Source: Beroe forskalii (lineage: Eukaryota > Ctenophora > Nuda > Beroida > Beroidae). From it: 64,000 nucleotides of DNA. The DNA lies in NCBI GenBank assembly GCA_011033025.1, contig WFMF01000055.1, positions 124,001 to 188,000 on the forward strand, read 5' to 3'. Positions within the stretch are counted from its first letter, which is position 1, and each line of letters begins with the position of its first letter. Below the pieces are notes generated by a model. That model saw nothing but the letters and a program-made list of their open reading frames with translations, did not search any database and was not told the origin of the DNA. Positions 11,043 to 23,230 of this stretch are shown here, piece by piece. Both the position numbers and the translations under genes were made by a program.

Positions 11043-14000
11043 TCACCTGACTCCTACTCTACTCCTCCTAAGGTTAGAATCCTCCCTGAGGTTGTCTTTG
11101 TAAATGTTCCAAGAGTAGGCGTTTAGCAGCTTTTTCTTCATTTCCGCGTACGTGGGGTAGAACAAAACCTGCAGCGTTATAGGAGTATAGGTTTGGCAGG
11201 TGTCGCCACCTTGAGAAATGAGAATTCTTCTGAAATTTCTGAGATTATAGTTTCAAGGTCTTAGTCTGAAGATCTTAGTCTGCTTCAAACTAGGGTGAAT
11301 TTCAATAGGATGTTGACAATGAAATTTGAAAACGTTTCATCCGAAGATATAATGTGAAAGATTTTTGCACTAATTCATGAAGTCTCATTTTCGTCTGTGA
11401 TTGAAGGGAAATTAAAATCCTAAGAGTCTAGGTTACTAGGTTAGGAAGGCTGAAATGGTGTGGAAGTAGCATATCTGGTTATCGTCGATATATTCGGTTA
11501 TTCACCGATCACATGGCGCCGCATTTGTAAATTTACATTTAATTGTTCTTTCACATTTGGCGTTACATTTACTGTTCTCGGATTATTATAGGTTAGGAAG
11601 AGTGAAGTAGCATATCTGGTTATCGTCGATATATTCGGTAATCGGCGATCACTTATCATTTGTAAGGTTACATTTACTGTTCTGTCACATTTACTGTTAC
11701 ATTTACTGTTCTCGCGATTATTATATAGTTGGAAGAAGTCCAGCTTACTTATTACGTACACGTTTCTAGGGTAATGGGGTAATGGATACCAGCTGTTGAC
11801 AGATTAACTTCAATGCCATAAGTTAGAAATTCACCCTAGTTTGAAGCAGACTAAGATCTTCAGACTGAGATCTTGAAACTATAATCTAAAGACTAAAATC
11901 TTAAGATCAGATCTTAAGACTCAATAACCTTGTCCCGTAGAGCGTCTTTACTGTCCTTGCTGAGTAGCCGAGAGAAGGTCGTCTTGTTGACCACGACACA
12001 CTCACAACCCCTGCTAACTAGACTCGTGTCCAGCTCCGCGTCCATTGTGAAGAGTGACGTCATCCCAAACACGTCCCCTCTTGCAACGTGCACACTCGCA
12101 GAAACTCCTGTGGAGGTGGATGAGAATGATGAGAGTCGCGATTTCTACTAAATCTACTCATGCATAGAGAATTAGAACCGTGTGAACATTCACTAAACCG
12201 TGATTGGTCCGATGATTTCGACTACCAATGCGACAAAATTTCCTGAAAATACTCTTAAAGTTCTCACCTTTTTAGTGAAGACACTGGCGGCATGAGACCT
12301 GGCTGACCCCTTCAACTCCCCCTCTCATCCCCTCCCTCTCCTTCTCCTCCTCCTCTGCCTCCGTATCTTCACTCGACAGAGCCATCTGTTGCTGGATGAT
12401 CACTGCCAGGGAAGCTCGACGCATCATGGTCGACGCGCGGCGACTCACTTCCTGGAACGATTTCTCACTTTTCTCCGTTTTCTCCTCGTCTTTTTCCGTT
12501 GTTTCTCCGTCGCTGGACTGGGATTCTTTGAGTTTGATGATCGGGAAGCTTTGGGTTTCCTGTCTCATCACCATGAACCTGTCTGAAGGTTGTGGAATGA
12601 TCAGAGTATTTTGTATTGGCCCTTGGTGTTTCTATATAACAATAAAACATGGTGAAAAATGAGACTTTTTGCATAACTTAGAAAAATTCTAAACCCTATA
12701 CTTTGCCTTACTATTAAACCTAGTGTCTCACCTATTTCCTGAACGACCGGAGACTCCCTGTCCGTCTTATCGCTCTGTTGTCCGGCGCTGCTCTTCTTCC
12801 GTACTGGACTCCCGGAGTTACGCCGCGCAGAAGCCGGAGTACTGCGCCGCGACTTGCGGCGCGTGGGGGGCGGCGACATGGCCTTGGTTTGGATTGATAT
12901 CTTGGTGATAACGTCGCATTTGCCCTTGCGTACGAAGTAGAGATAGTCGTTTTTCTTGCTGCTCGGTACGATGCACTTGTTGTTCCTGTGGGGGTAAGCC
13001 AGATAAGAGGAGGGATAACAATCTTAACACAAATTTTTATCCAATTTGCTCATTATCTAAGGGTTTCCAGCTTATCAGTTTACAATTTTCGAATCGATAA
13101 ACCTTTTTTCATCTCTTTTCCTACTGCTGACCTGTAGTAGATGAGTGTAGCTGCTTTGGGATCCTCCAGGAACTTGAGAGTTGGGATGTCTTTAAACCAC
13201 TCTGAGGAACTGATCAAGAATTAAAGTACCAGATCAGAGAATCAGGAACCTATAGTTTTATCTCTTGTTGAAAAACCCGCGGTGGGGTACCCATAAGGGC
13301 TTTGAAACGAAATATAATCAGTACAATAAAAATATTCAAATAAAACCACTCGTACTCAAGGATGCCAATCAAGGCATGTGTTATCGTACATTGTGGCCTG
13401 ATTGCCACTGATAAAAATCACACGCACACAAAAACAGCACATAAAATCAATAAACGCAAATAATTATCACGCTCATCGTCCAAGCACTGAGTCAGGCTGC
13501 GAATTCCTTCTATTCAGTATGATCGCCGCGCATTGATCTGCTGCACGGCAGCACAAAATTGCTGAGTTGTTAAACTCCGAGGAGCTGACGCATCAGTCTG
13601 TGATTTTGGCTGAGTCTTAGGGGCGGGGAACAGGACAGTCTTAGCTGGTGGCACTGCCTGAGTTGATGGAGGCGTCTGGACTGCTGTCGCTGTCTGAGAG
13701 TTTGTCGAAGTAGCAGTCCCCGTGGTTGACGGCACTCTGTCTCTGCTGCATACTGTACCATTACTGATGTAGTGGTACATCCCAGGCTCGCTTGTGATCT
13801 TCTGCTTCATTTGTCTCACCAGGACTTTCCTCTGCTCTCTTTCTTCTGGGCTCCTATCCGGAGAGACGTACACCCTGCTGTAGCGAGATGATCGCAGGTT
13901 CTTCGCATTTCGCAACACAACTGCTGCCGCTTCACTGCTGCTGAACACCACCTTCACCGGACGTACAACCCCTGTCTTCATCTCACCAACGCGGAAACAG

Positions 14001-17000
14001 TCGGTCAAAAATAGTTGTCCTGATGTACAACAAATTTTGATAACATTGTTCACTTTGTCACGCACTGGTTCATTTCCTTCCTCAAGTCCGAACAACACCA
14101 CAGCCTTCTTCCTGTCGTCGTCCTTCACCACACATTTAACGGCAGCTTTCACCTCCCTCGTCGTCATCTTCCCGTTGTTTCTCTGTTTTACGACATCGCT
14201 AAAGCTCCTAATTTCGCTTTTCACTGTGCTCTGTACTGCCTCAATCTGCTCTGTCTTGCTCTTCAGAAGGTCGTCCTGAAGCTTCAGCAACTGTTTCTGG
14301 TTCTTGATCTGGTCCTTGTTCAACCCTTCCACTGATATGGCCGCAGCCCGCATTGTCTCCTTGCTTCTTTGAAAAACGCTCACTGTTGACAGCACGAGAT
14401 TCGAGAGAGCTGCCTTGTCCAACTTCATCACTGTCGCCTTAGTAACTTCTCCCCACTTTGCTCCAAACACACCACTGAACACAGCGTCCACATCTTTTTC
14501 CACTCCGTACAGCTTTTCCAGAGAGAATTCCATCTTGTATACACGGTGTACAAAGCCGTGTACACCAGGCTAAGTTGAGTGCGAGTGACAAGTTGCAATT
14601 TACTGATAAGAGACCTGCTTGTTTTAACACGCACAATAAAACTGATAAATAGCAATGAACTCATTAGTCACCATTTTAAACGGCCAATCTCCGGAATCTG
14701 GATCCTTGCCAACTAATAACTTATCAAGAATCGTTGAGGCTGCTTTGGGACCAAAATGTGTTCTATAGTTCTATGAACATCCCAAGAATGATACATAGTT
14801 TATGCCATGTACATTGTACACCCCATACACTGTACACTACATACACTCACATGAGGAAAGGGTAGACTGCTAGTTTAGCGGCTGCTGCTGTCAGCGGATC
14901 TTCCTCCTCCTCCCCCTCCACTAGAACCAGTGGGGTTTCCTCCCCTGTCTCCCCTGCTGACCTCAGACATTGCTTCCCTCGGCTAGCCTGCCTGAACTCT
15001 TCCTCGTTCTTTATCATCGAGTTCTTGAAGTCCTGTCGGGGGTGTATTTTATTTCTCTGGGAATTCCTTGAAGTCTTGCCAGGGAGTCAGGATGCTTCTG
15101 CGAAATTCCTTCTTTTCGAGAGCAAAACGAAGTGCGCGCTTTTTTATTAAATAAAGTCGACTACTAATGTTTCATCGTTCGTGCATTCAATGGCAACCCG
15201 TGTGATTGTTCATTAGTGATTGTGCTCATGTTCAATGGGGAAGGAGAGCCAAAAGAAGGAAAAGAGTCATGTAAAATGTAAAGGCATTTACCTCTGCGTC
15301 CACGCTCCAGAAGAGCACCTCCAGACAGGTTGTGACGGTCGCCGGACGGCGTCCTCCCTCCAGCACCTCAGAATCTCCGAATATCTCTCCTTTTCCCATG
15401 ATCTGGACGGTAACGTCCTTCCCCAGGTCCTTGTCACACTTCGTTAGCACCACTGGGGAGAATAGAGGATATGAGGGTTCAGAGAACATTCGTCATTTGA
15501 TGACGCTGCATCATTTTAAAAATTTGAACATAATCAACTCTAAGCAAATTTTGACTAGTCAAATGAAGAAGCTCTCTAGCAAGCTCTGAATCGCACCTGT
15601 TCCCGACAGAATGAAGTACACTTTCTCTGGTCTGTGACCCTCCCTAAGGAGGACTCTACCTCCCCCGTACCCTTCCAGAATGCCTAACCGTGTCATCTCC
15701 GTCTGGGCCTGGTGGTGGATGTCATGCATTTTAACTTCAAGTCATAGATTTTAAGCCATTTCAAGTCATAGATTTCAATTCCTTTCCACTTTAAGTCATA
15801 GTATTCCAGTCACATTTACTCACGTAGTCGGGGTAGGCGCCGAACGCCGCGCACTCCCTCAGCACGTGGCGCAGGGAACGGATGTGCGCCTCAGTGCGCT
15901 CTCTCCGCTTGTTGCGAGCCACATCCTCCAGGTCTCGAGTGAAGTAGATCTGTGAATGAGTGGCGGGGTTTCAGATCAAATTTTCTTAAATCTTCTTCTT
16001 GGCTATAAATTGACAAAGATAAAGAGCATTATCGTACAAATATCCTGCAATTTCCTGAGAATCCCCCCTTTAAATACCTCATTTTTAGGTCTCTTGTAGA
16101 AGGATGGATCAAACATTTGCCGGCGTTCCTCCTTATCTCTTTCTCCTAGGAAGGATTTTATCTTGTCCTGCTGCATCTCTATTTTCTTCCGTGTCATCTC
16201 TCTGAATTCAAATGTTCGGGACTTGTAGTAAGAATTAGAAAAGGACAGAACAAAATTGAAAATGTACACATGAATTATCACTTCAAAGCTTCGGCTGGCC
16301 TGTGCTTGAACGGCGGTTAACTGTACTCACAGTTTTTGGCACTCACAGTTTTTGGAACTCAGAAGCAGCCGAGCTGACCATGATCATACAGTATCCAACC
16401 TGTCTCCATCGGTCTCTTGCCTGAAATAAGAGCAATGTATCGAGATCTACTGATATATACACGGCCGTGTTGTTTTCGCGCGTGCTGTATACGTATAACC
16501 ATCACTGATGGAGTTACGAAACCAGAGATGGAGTTATATAAACACGCGCGAAAGTCTCTCTCTGAAAACTCCATCAGTAGATTTCAAAAGTCCATCAGTA
16601 GATTTCGAAAGTCCATCTCTAGATTTATATTCGGATTCTGACACGCTGAGACCTGAGTTACCGAATGTTACATAACTTAATTAAACATGATTACACTGTT
16701 TATTTACCCTGTTTATTTACCCTTTTTATTTACTCTGTTTATTTACCATGTTTATTTACCCTGTTTAGTGTTTATTTACCTTTATTTACCCTGTTTTACC
16801 TGACCCGTTTACTGTATTTAGCAAATGTATACATGCACAAAAACAAACACCAAATACCAATGAACACAACACATTGTAATTACTGTGTACATTTGCAAAC
16901 CGTTATATGTTAGACAAGTATGTCACGTGACGTCTGCTCGTAACACAGGTATAGAATGGAATGTGGCTGCTATACATTTTTGAGGGTAATTGCAATTGCA

Positions 17001-18087
17001 AATGTCGATGTACACCGTCTATGAGTGGTACCTAGTTCTTTCGTTCTCAATTTTGATATTGTGTTCAGATTCCAATGTATTGGTCTGTACTGATGATTTA
17101 CACATTACCAATCATGTTGTACTTGTACAATTACCTATAATAAGAATGTGAATGGATTCTTGAGAATGTGGGAAAGTGTGTGTATTAAATATTCACTTCG
17201 TGATTGTATCTTTTCGATTTGTTTGTACCCAAAAGTTTATGGAAATGAACGTTTTGATGGAATCTATGATCTTATGCTGATTGCTGCCTCTTCAAAAAAG
17301 CTTCAAAATACTTAAGTCAATGCACAAATATGAAGCATAATGTAAATAATTCATAAGGTGTCCTGCTAGGGCCAAATCTGTCCAAATTAAACTTACTTCG
17401 AATCGGCCGTGTATATACTATATAACCACGCGCCAAGAGAGAGACTTTTGATCTTCACATATAGCACTCACTGGCGTTCGTACTATATGAGCAATTAGAC
17501 ACTCACTGCGTTCGCGCCTAATTGTAATTCACCACGCTGCGCGTGGCGAATTGCAAAAGTCTCTCTCTAGTCGCGTGGTTATATAGTCTATAAACGATTT
17601 TCGTGCAATCCTCATGTCCTCACTCTTTCAATGATGTCAGAAATTTCCATCCTGATGGTAATTTCTAATTTTACTGAGCAAGATACCTTTCAATTACCTT
17701 CTTTTTCCGCTTAAGAATTTCCTCTGAAGTCAGATTTTTCTTCGCCAACGACGGAAGGGACACATTCGACCCAAACTTATTCTGCGAAAGTCGTCCGTTT
17801 TGCCTTGAATTCAGCTTCCTCCCCGACTTCTTTCCCGCCCGTGATCTATTAGTCCGGAACGTTGTGGAAGTGGTACTTCCACTACCGCTGCTCCCAGCCC
17901 GGGGTCGACCATTCTTGTTAAAATCCGCCCCGTTCCAAGACACCGCGCAGGTTTTCCGGCGTGTTCCGCGACTGCTGGCGATACTACACACATCATCGTC
18001 AACCCCCAGACGATGACTCATGTTGGCGCTGGTGGACATGGTGGGGGGAAGGAGACTGAGGACGGAGGGCGTCAGCAAACGAGGCAT
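11043..18087 (-). CDS. CNBD2: CNBD2-like sperm cyclic-nucleotide receptor, in-frame stop
   Basis: Twelve exons join in phase: 18087-17698, 16420-16347, 16201-16078, 15949-15824, 15708-15597, 15452-15292, 15032-14851, 13209-13132, 12985-12732, 12621-12268, 12107-11929 and 11168-11043 (720 codons with stop). A disordered basic N-terminus leads to a helical DRWRQVGYC segment and IYFTRDLEDVARNKRRER. The first cyclic-nucleotide-binding fold has GHRPEKVYFILSG and GEIFGDSEVL. The second has YLYFVRKGKCDVI and VARGDVFGMTSLF and is split by a long Ser/Arg- and Glu-rich insert. The tail has VLFYPTYAEM, typical of CNBD2. Mouse CNBD2 (CRIS) binds cAMP and is needed for sperm flagellar function. Human CNBD2 is shorter (about 576 aa). 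A TAA lies in frame at 12272-12274, two codons before a GTGAGA donor that otherwise keeps phase, so the second CNBD may be lost or the base miscalled. The exon 5 acceptor is uncertain. Confidence 0.8.
11244..11885. mobile_element. Foldback element in the last CNBD2 intron
   Basis: Arms of 60 bp (11244-11303 and 11826-11885) are inverted copies differing at about two positions. Between them lies a tandem duplication of roughly 125 bp (from 11464 and from 11606) carrying ATATCTGGTTATCGTCG. It has no coding capacity, so a non-autonomous inverted-repeat element is likely. Confidence 0.8.
13514..14533 (-). CDS. LINE ORF1-type RNA-binding protein, solitary
   Basis: A 339-residue intact frame lies in the intron between CNBD2 exons 7 and 8, on the same strand. 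Residues about 80-115 (QKQLLKLQDDLLKSKTEQIE) look like a coiled coil. Residues about 140-245 form an RRM-like module starting AVVLFGLEEG and ending with the SPEEREQRK segment common beside ORF1p RRMs. The C-terminus is Thr/Pro/Gln-rich and disordered. This is the layout of L1-like ORF1p (transposase-22 type), an RNA chaperone of retrotransposition. No endonuclease or reverse transcriptase lies downstream in this intron, so it is an ORF1-only (HAL1-like) element or a captured copy. The intact frame argues for recent insertion or retained function. Confidence 0.7.
   Translation of the reverse strand: MEFSLEKLYGVEKDVDAVFSGVFGAKWGEVTKATVMKLDKAALSNLVLSTVSVFQRSKETMRAAAISVEGLNKDQIKNQKQLLKLQDDLLKSKTEQIEAVQSTVKSEIRSFSDVVKQRNNGKMTTREVKAAVKCVVKDDDRKKAVVLFGLEEGNEPVRDKVNNVIKICCTSGQLFLTDCFRVGEMKTGVVRPVKVVFSSSEAAAVVLRNAKNLRSSRYSRVYVSPDRSPEEREQRKVLVRQMKQKITSEPGMYHYISNGTVCSRDRVPSTTGTATSTNSQTATAVQTPPSTQAVPPAKTVLFPAPKTQPKSQTDASAPRSLTTQQFCAAVQQINARRSY
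16680..16812. repeat. TTTATTTACCCTG-type minisatellite
   Basis: About nine imperfect copies of a 14-bp unit (CTGTTTATTTACCC) lie in CNBD2 intron 1. The long plus-strand frame over it is a product of the repeat. Confidence 0.85.
17417..17587. mobile_element. 171-bp foldback element with 34-bp arms
   Basis: The arms at 17417-17450 and 17554-17587 (ACTATATAACCACGCG...) are inverted and nearly identical. Smaller palindromes nest inside, for example around the CACGC/GCGTG core near 17530-17548. A related decayed motif (GGCCGTGTTG, AAAGTCTCTCTCT) occurs at 16460-16565. No coding content. Confidence 0.8.
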
Positions 18088-18786
18088 CGCAAGAAAGTGA
18101 AAAGTTGTGTTTCTTCACTTTTCAGTAACTTTGAGTAGAGGGTGACAAGAGCCAGGGAAACGAGAGTTTGGGAAATCAATTAGGAGAAATATTGCCAAAA
18201 GGTATTAAACAGTCGGTGGATAAATGTGATGAATAGTTAAACAATTTGGAATCTATTCATAGCACTTAGTACTAACGGTTGTACCATTAAATACTCAAAT
18301 CTGTGCGCTAAGAAAATGAAAGAGCGTGTAATGAGAAAAACGGTTGTTAACAATTGTTTAAATAAACACTGGAGCGATTTCAAATAAAATACCCTGGATC
18401 GATTAAGCTTCAGCTGTAGCAACGGCCGTATATTTGTTGTATATATATGTAAGGGGAGCAAAACAAATATGCGCGAGTCCCTTTGGACGCTAAGCGACCA
18501 GGACTTGTTTAGAAGAAGCTATCATGTTAATAATCCTAGACAGACACCGAACAAGAAATTCAAGCAGACAGACAGGCACACTGCACAGACAGGTGGACAG
18601 ACATTCGAACAGACAAACAGGCACTATTTTCTGGCAGACAAAGAGACGAACTCGCGTTGCATGAAACAGTATCTTTGAGAACTGACTGGTTGTGGTGTGC
18701 CATGCGACCTAGCAATACCGCCCTAGTGATACGTCCTAAACACTGATCACTAGTAGGAGTAGGACTAGAGGTGACATCAGGGGAGG

Positions 18787-18857
18787 AATAGGCGATGTTA
18801 AGATGACGTCATTATCATAGCGCAAAGTAGTAAATTAATGACGTTGAACCGCCTATT
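18787..18857. mobile_element. AATAGGCGG hairpin element, copy 1
   Basis: Starts AATAGGCG and ends CCGCCTATT. Inside is ATGACGTCATTATCATAGCGC, shared closely with copy 2. It is about 71 bp and non-coding. Confidence 0.75.
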
Positions 18858-20275
18858 TTTAGCGTGCGGAGTTTAAAGGTGGCTTGCAGGGATAAGGGGC
18901 ACTGGTTCGTCATCAGCTGTAGTTTGTACAAGTTAAACCTTGATAGTGACGTCACTCAATACTGTGTGTGAGCAGCAACGTGCGTGTACAGTTAATAAGT
19001 GGACTTGGAGCACAGTAGCATATTCAAGGGGGTTCAAACAATCATACACTCATACAATTACACTCACTCGTCCCAAATCAAACATACACTCTCCCAAACT
19101 AAAATACACGAACAAACATGGACACACACTTACAAACTCACATTCACACGCTTACAAGCTCTGAGCTCACACTCAAACAGACAATCGCCCCGAATCAAAC
19201 ATACAAACACATTTCACTCACCCAAACTCAAAATCCTCGCACAAACGAAAACGAATATCCTCGACCCTATAAGTGGCGACTTGGCCTGTTCATTGGTCAG
19301 CTCACTTGGCAATCATCATGCCAGCGGATCTTAAACTGATTTTAACGACAAATTCAATTTAAGAATTTCATAAAATGTCATATCAGATTTTACATGAAAC
19401 CATTTTAGTTTATAAATAGGCTGATAAACATGGTTGACATCGAAAATGTGATCTTTTGATTTATTTCGGGAAACGTGAAATAATCCGTTAGGTGTGTGGG
19501 ACAAATTTCGAGACAAAATCTAAAATAGGAATCGATTAAGAAATTTTAAAGTTTTAGCAAGAGAATCACTGATCATTGACTATCGAAAAATGTATTCCGA
19601 TAATGTATGACTGGGAAACTTCAAACAATGAAGATTGTGTGTGACTTAAATTTCTTAAGGTTTAAAACGAAAGGAATTGATTTTTGTGAAATTTTAAACT
19701 TTATGTTTTATAGAATTATCAACTATTGAAATATTTTAACAATCTCGTAAATTTAAAATACCGAGCATCGGAACTGTTTGACAAAAGTAAAACAACCTTC
19801 CGGGCCACATTTAGCATATTCCCAGACAGATTGCAGGTGTGTCTGCCATAGCTCCCCCCCATTTCAAGCAGGTGTGAAAGTGTGTCAATTGTCTCACAAA
19901 CAGATGCAAACTTACAAATAATTACAACCTTCAATTACGTCTATGTATTGCTAAGTGTGTACATAGATGATGCATCGATTGAATGAGGGATCGATAAAGC
20001 GATAAAAGTTAATTTTGCGTCTTTTTTATTCCTCATTCGATCGATTCACACAAATGCGTTACATCCCCATACTAACTGAATGGACACAGGGCATGCGGCC
20101 TACAGTAGAGTGCTATAGAACCCACAAATATCTCAATTAAGCGAGATTATCTCGAGAATTACCGACATTGTTTGATAATTACACTCTCGTTAACAACGCC
20201 ATAACAACCAACACTGGTCAATAATGGTTGATGAATATACACGCACCACCTATGCCAATATTCCCTCACGAAAGA

Positions 20276-20348
20276 AATAGGCGGTTATAAGATGACGTCA
20301 TTATCATAGCGCAATTCAGTAAGTATTGATGACGTTGAACCGCCTATT
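20276..20348. mobile_element. AATAGGCGG hairpin element, copy 2
   Basis: A 73-bp element with termini AATAGGCGGTT and AACCGCCTATT, exact inverted repeats of 11 bp. The inner TGACGTCATTATCATAGCGC matches copy 1. Confidence 0.85.
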
Positions 20349-20905
20349 TTCGCTGGCTGAGTTTATATGGTTTACACGAGTTGACATAGTGTAAACGATG
20401 CTGTATTCATCACATGGCATTGCTCTACCGTTTATTAAAGGCGTGTATTAATGCGTGCAATGCAAATGGTGGGAGGCAGATAGAGCAGCATGAAATAATA
20501 AAATACATCATCTAAACGTTGGAAAGGGGAGCAGACCTTGCTCAATCAGGAGCCTTCATTTCACCAGTCGTACACTATAGAATACAAGGATGACGGTATC
20601 GTTGCCCATCTACAATTTCCATTTTTCTCTTCGATAGTTTCTCCTGTAGTTCTTCATCCTACCTAGTTATACATCATAGCACTGAAGATGTTTTGAAAGT
20701 ACTTTGCTATTTTAACAATCAGCTCGTGAGTCATTAAAGTGTGGTGAAACCTGGCAATTGACAGTGACATAATATAGTAAATTCATCTTATATCATTCAT
20801 ACCAGACTCCTGAGTCGTGCACCAGCTAACATCTAGTCCTTTCAGTTGCAGAGACGCAGATTGCAGAACTAGTGAACGGAGGACGGCAGTATGGAATTGG
20901 ACAGT

Positions 20906-20934
20906 GTGGAATGGACGACAGTCGTCCATTCCAC
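20906..20934. repeat. Near-perfect 29-bp palindrome
   Basis: Two 14-base arms (GTGGAATGGACGAC and its reverse complement) are separated by one base. A partial further copy (CACAATGGACGAC) follows. It could form a cruciform or be the core of a small mobile element. Confidence 0.9.
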
Positions 20935-22399
20935 AATGGACGACATTGTGGTATGGAAGATCGGGAGATAAGTCAGTTTACAGTTCACTTAAATGTCGCC
21001 ACCTCTGATATGAGATCGGTGCCTGAAGTTTCCTTTCCACAAACCACCATTTGTACGTACGTGATACTGATTAACAATATAATTATATCCACGTATTGCC
21101 TGGTGATACCAGACCCGTCTAGTTTCTTAAAGTTAACGTACTACTAGTATCTCAACGATTCTCATTGGTCAATGGTCAATGGTCTATGTCATGTACACAT
21201 AAGTTAAACTTAAAATATTAATCTAAAAAGTCTGATTATTTTTTCCTCCAATGTTCATCCTTTTAGTCGAGGAAATAAATCAATGCCCTATTATAGTGGA
21301 GACGCTTAGGGACATAAAAATCAAAATGTAAAAATTTCTCTAAAATTGAAAAATTTGGTACCAAAAGAAAGCTCTTGTTGAGTAGATTACGAGATCGACT
21401 AGACGCAATCGCGATTCCACGTGTAAAGTGTCCGTGCGCGGCTCAGAAGCGCGAGCGCGCGCGACGGCTGAAATCGGGTTATTAGGTACATTTAATCTCA
21501 TTTTTATGCTTAAAATTTTATATCATCGTTTTTCCGCAATTTTTTCACATAAGATACAGTTCAAAACTGGATTTATAATTGGTACTATAAGATTTCAGAT
21601 TTTTGAGTGCGCCGCGCACAAAAGTTGCGATTTTACTCGACGCGTAAGTGTTACAATATTTGGGCGCTAGGTAAAAATATATTTGTAGGAAATCTGTATA
21701 AAACTGACTTTTATGCCATGTCAATGCCGATAACAGTGGTTATGCTTTATTTGGGTCTCATTTCATTATCAAATAATATCAATGGCTGCATTATGAAGTC
21801 ATTGCTATACTATTTTAAGGGAATAACTCCAATATGGTCTTGATGCTCTAGTTTCAGTTAAATGTTATGAACAATAAAATTACTAAGTTGCCATACTCTT
21901 GCTATACTCTTAGTTGTTAGTAAAATGTGTGATGTATTTATGAATACCTACAAATTGAAGAGCTGTGCTGTCTGTTTGAGCTTGAAGCCCTTGATTATGT
22001 TAGATTGTAAGAAAATTATTTCATTATTATGTGGGATTCATTTGATATACATTAAATACTTTAAGTAATGCTGAATGATATCCTCCCTCAGTCCCTCATG
22101 TTCTCAGTAACTTTTTGAATTGAATGGAATGTCATTTTACCAGTATCCTTGTTTACCAGTCACTCTAATAGCATGAACTCTGTACCTACTACAGATGGAT
22201 GCAGTCTATAGAATGCAGGAGTCTTCATTGTTCTACACCCTAATTCTGATGCCATGAGGTAATGAATTAGTGCTATTTTTCCTCAGCATTTCCATTTCTC
22301 ATTTTATTACATTTAAGCATGTGAAGGGAAGGGTTATAACAAATTCATACATTTTAACATTTCAAGCATTGAAGAGTTGAGGCAGTGCTTATAGTGTTG

Positions 22400-23230
22400 A
22401 GAAGTTGAGACAGTTGCACTGCTCAAAATCGGTCAGTAGGAAATATGACAGGCGGAGAAGCAGTGGAAGGTATAGTAACTTAGTAAGGTTGATAGGAACT
22501 CTGAAAGGCTGGAAAGCTGCACAAGGTATAGTAAGGATTGTAGGAAATCTGGCAGGCTGAGAATACCAGCAGAAAGTAGAGCAAAGTTTAGGAAACCTTG
22601 CAGGCTGAGAAGCAACAGAAAGTAGGTTTTCTAAGATTGGTAGAGACACTGGCAGGCTGAGATGTATGAGAAGGTAGAGTATGGTTGGTAAGAAATCTTA
22701 CAGGCTGACAAACAGACAACAGCAGAAGGTAGAGTACCTATTAAGGTTAGTAGGAAATCTGGCAGGTGTCAAGCTGACAAGTGGTGCTCAGAAGGTAGAG
22801 TAAGGTTGATAGGAAATCTTACAGGCTGACGAGCAGCAGAAGGTTGGGTAAGGCTGGTAGAAAATCTGGCAGGATGAGAAGCAGCACAAAGTAAAGCTTG
22901 GTTCAAGGAGGAAATCTGTCAGGCTGAGAAGCAGCAGAAGGTAGAGTTAGGTTGGTAGGTAATCTGGCAGGCTGAGAATACCAGCAGAAAGTAGAGTAAA
23001 GTTTAGGAAACCTGGCAGGCTGAGAAGTTACAGAAGGTAGGTTTTCTAAGATTGGTAGAGACACTGGCAGGCTGAGATGTAGGAGAAGGTAGAGTATGGT
23101 TGGTAAGAAATCTTACAAACTGACAAACAAACAGCAGCAGAAGGTAGAGTACCTATTAAGGTTAGTAGGAAATCTGGCAGGTGTCAAGCTGACAAGTGGT
23201 GCTCAGAAGGTAGAGTAAGGTTGATAGTAA
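22400..23230. repeat. 48-bp minisatellite inside large element copy 1
   Basis: Diverged copies of a roughly 48-bp unit (GGTAGGAAATCTGGCAGGCT, then GAGAAGCAGCAGAAGGTAGA). The minus-strand frames across it are the repeat translated, not a gene. Confidence 0.9.

Larger units (their letters stand above)
18088..21293. other. Upstream region of CNBD2, repeat-rich, no gene
   Basis: Contains a CAGACAGA-rich stretch (about 18540-18620), a CACTCACA/CAAAC-rich stretch (about 19040-19240), two short AATAGGCGG elements and a palindrome, listed separately. Open frames are short and compositionally simple. The CNBD2 promoter should lie just above 18087, but no clear core element is visible. Confidence 0.5.

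Noticed and set aside
12272..12904. Alternative end of CNBD2 at the 12272 stop as the natural terminus
   Set aside because: Exons 11 and 12 downstream encode clear CNBD2 sequence with matching phases, so the gene originally continued; the stop is reported as an anomaly instead.
22389..22649. Minus-strand open frames across the 48-bp arrays (also 33263-33523, 34035-34375, 34410-34733)
   Set aside because: They translate a tandem repeat whose unit length is a multiple of three, so long frames arise without selection; no domain is present.
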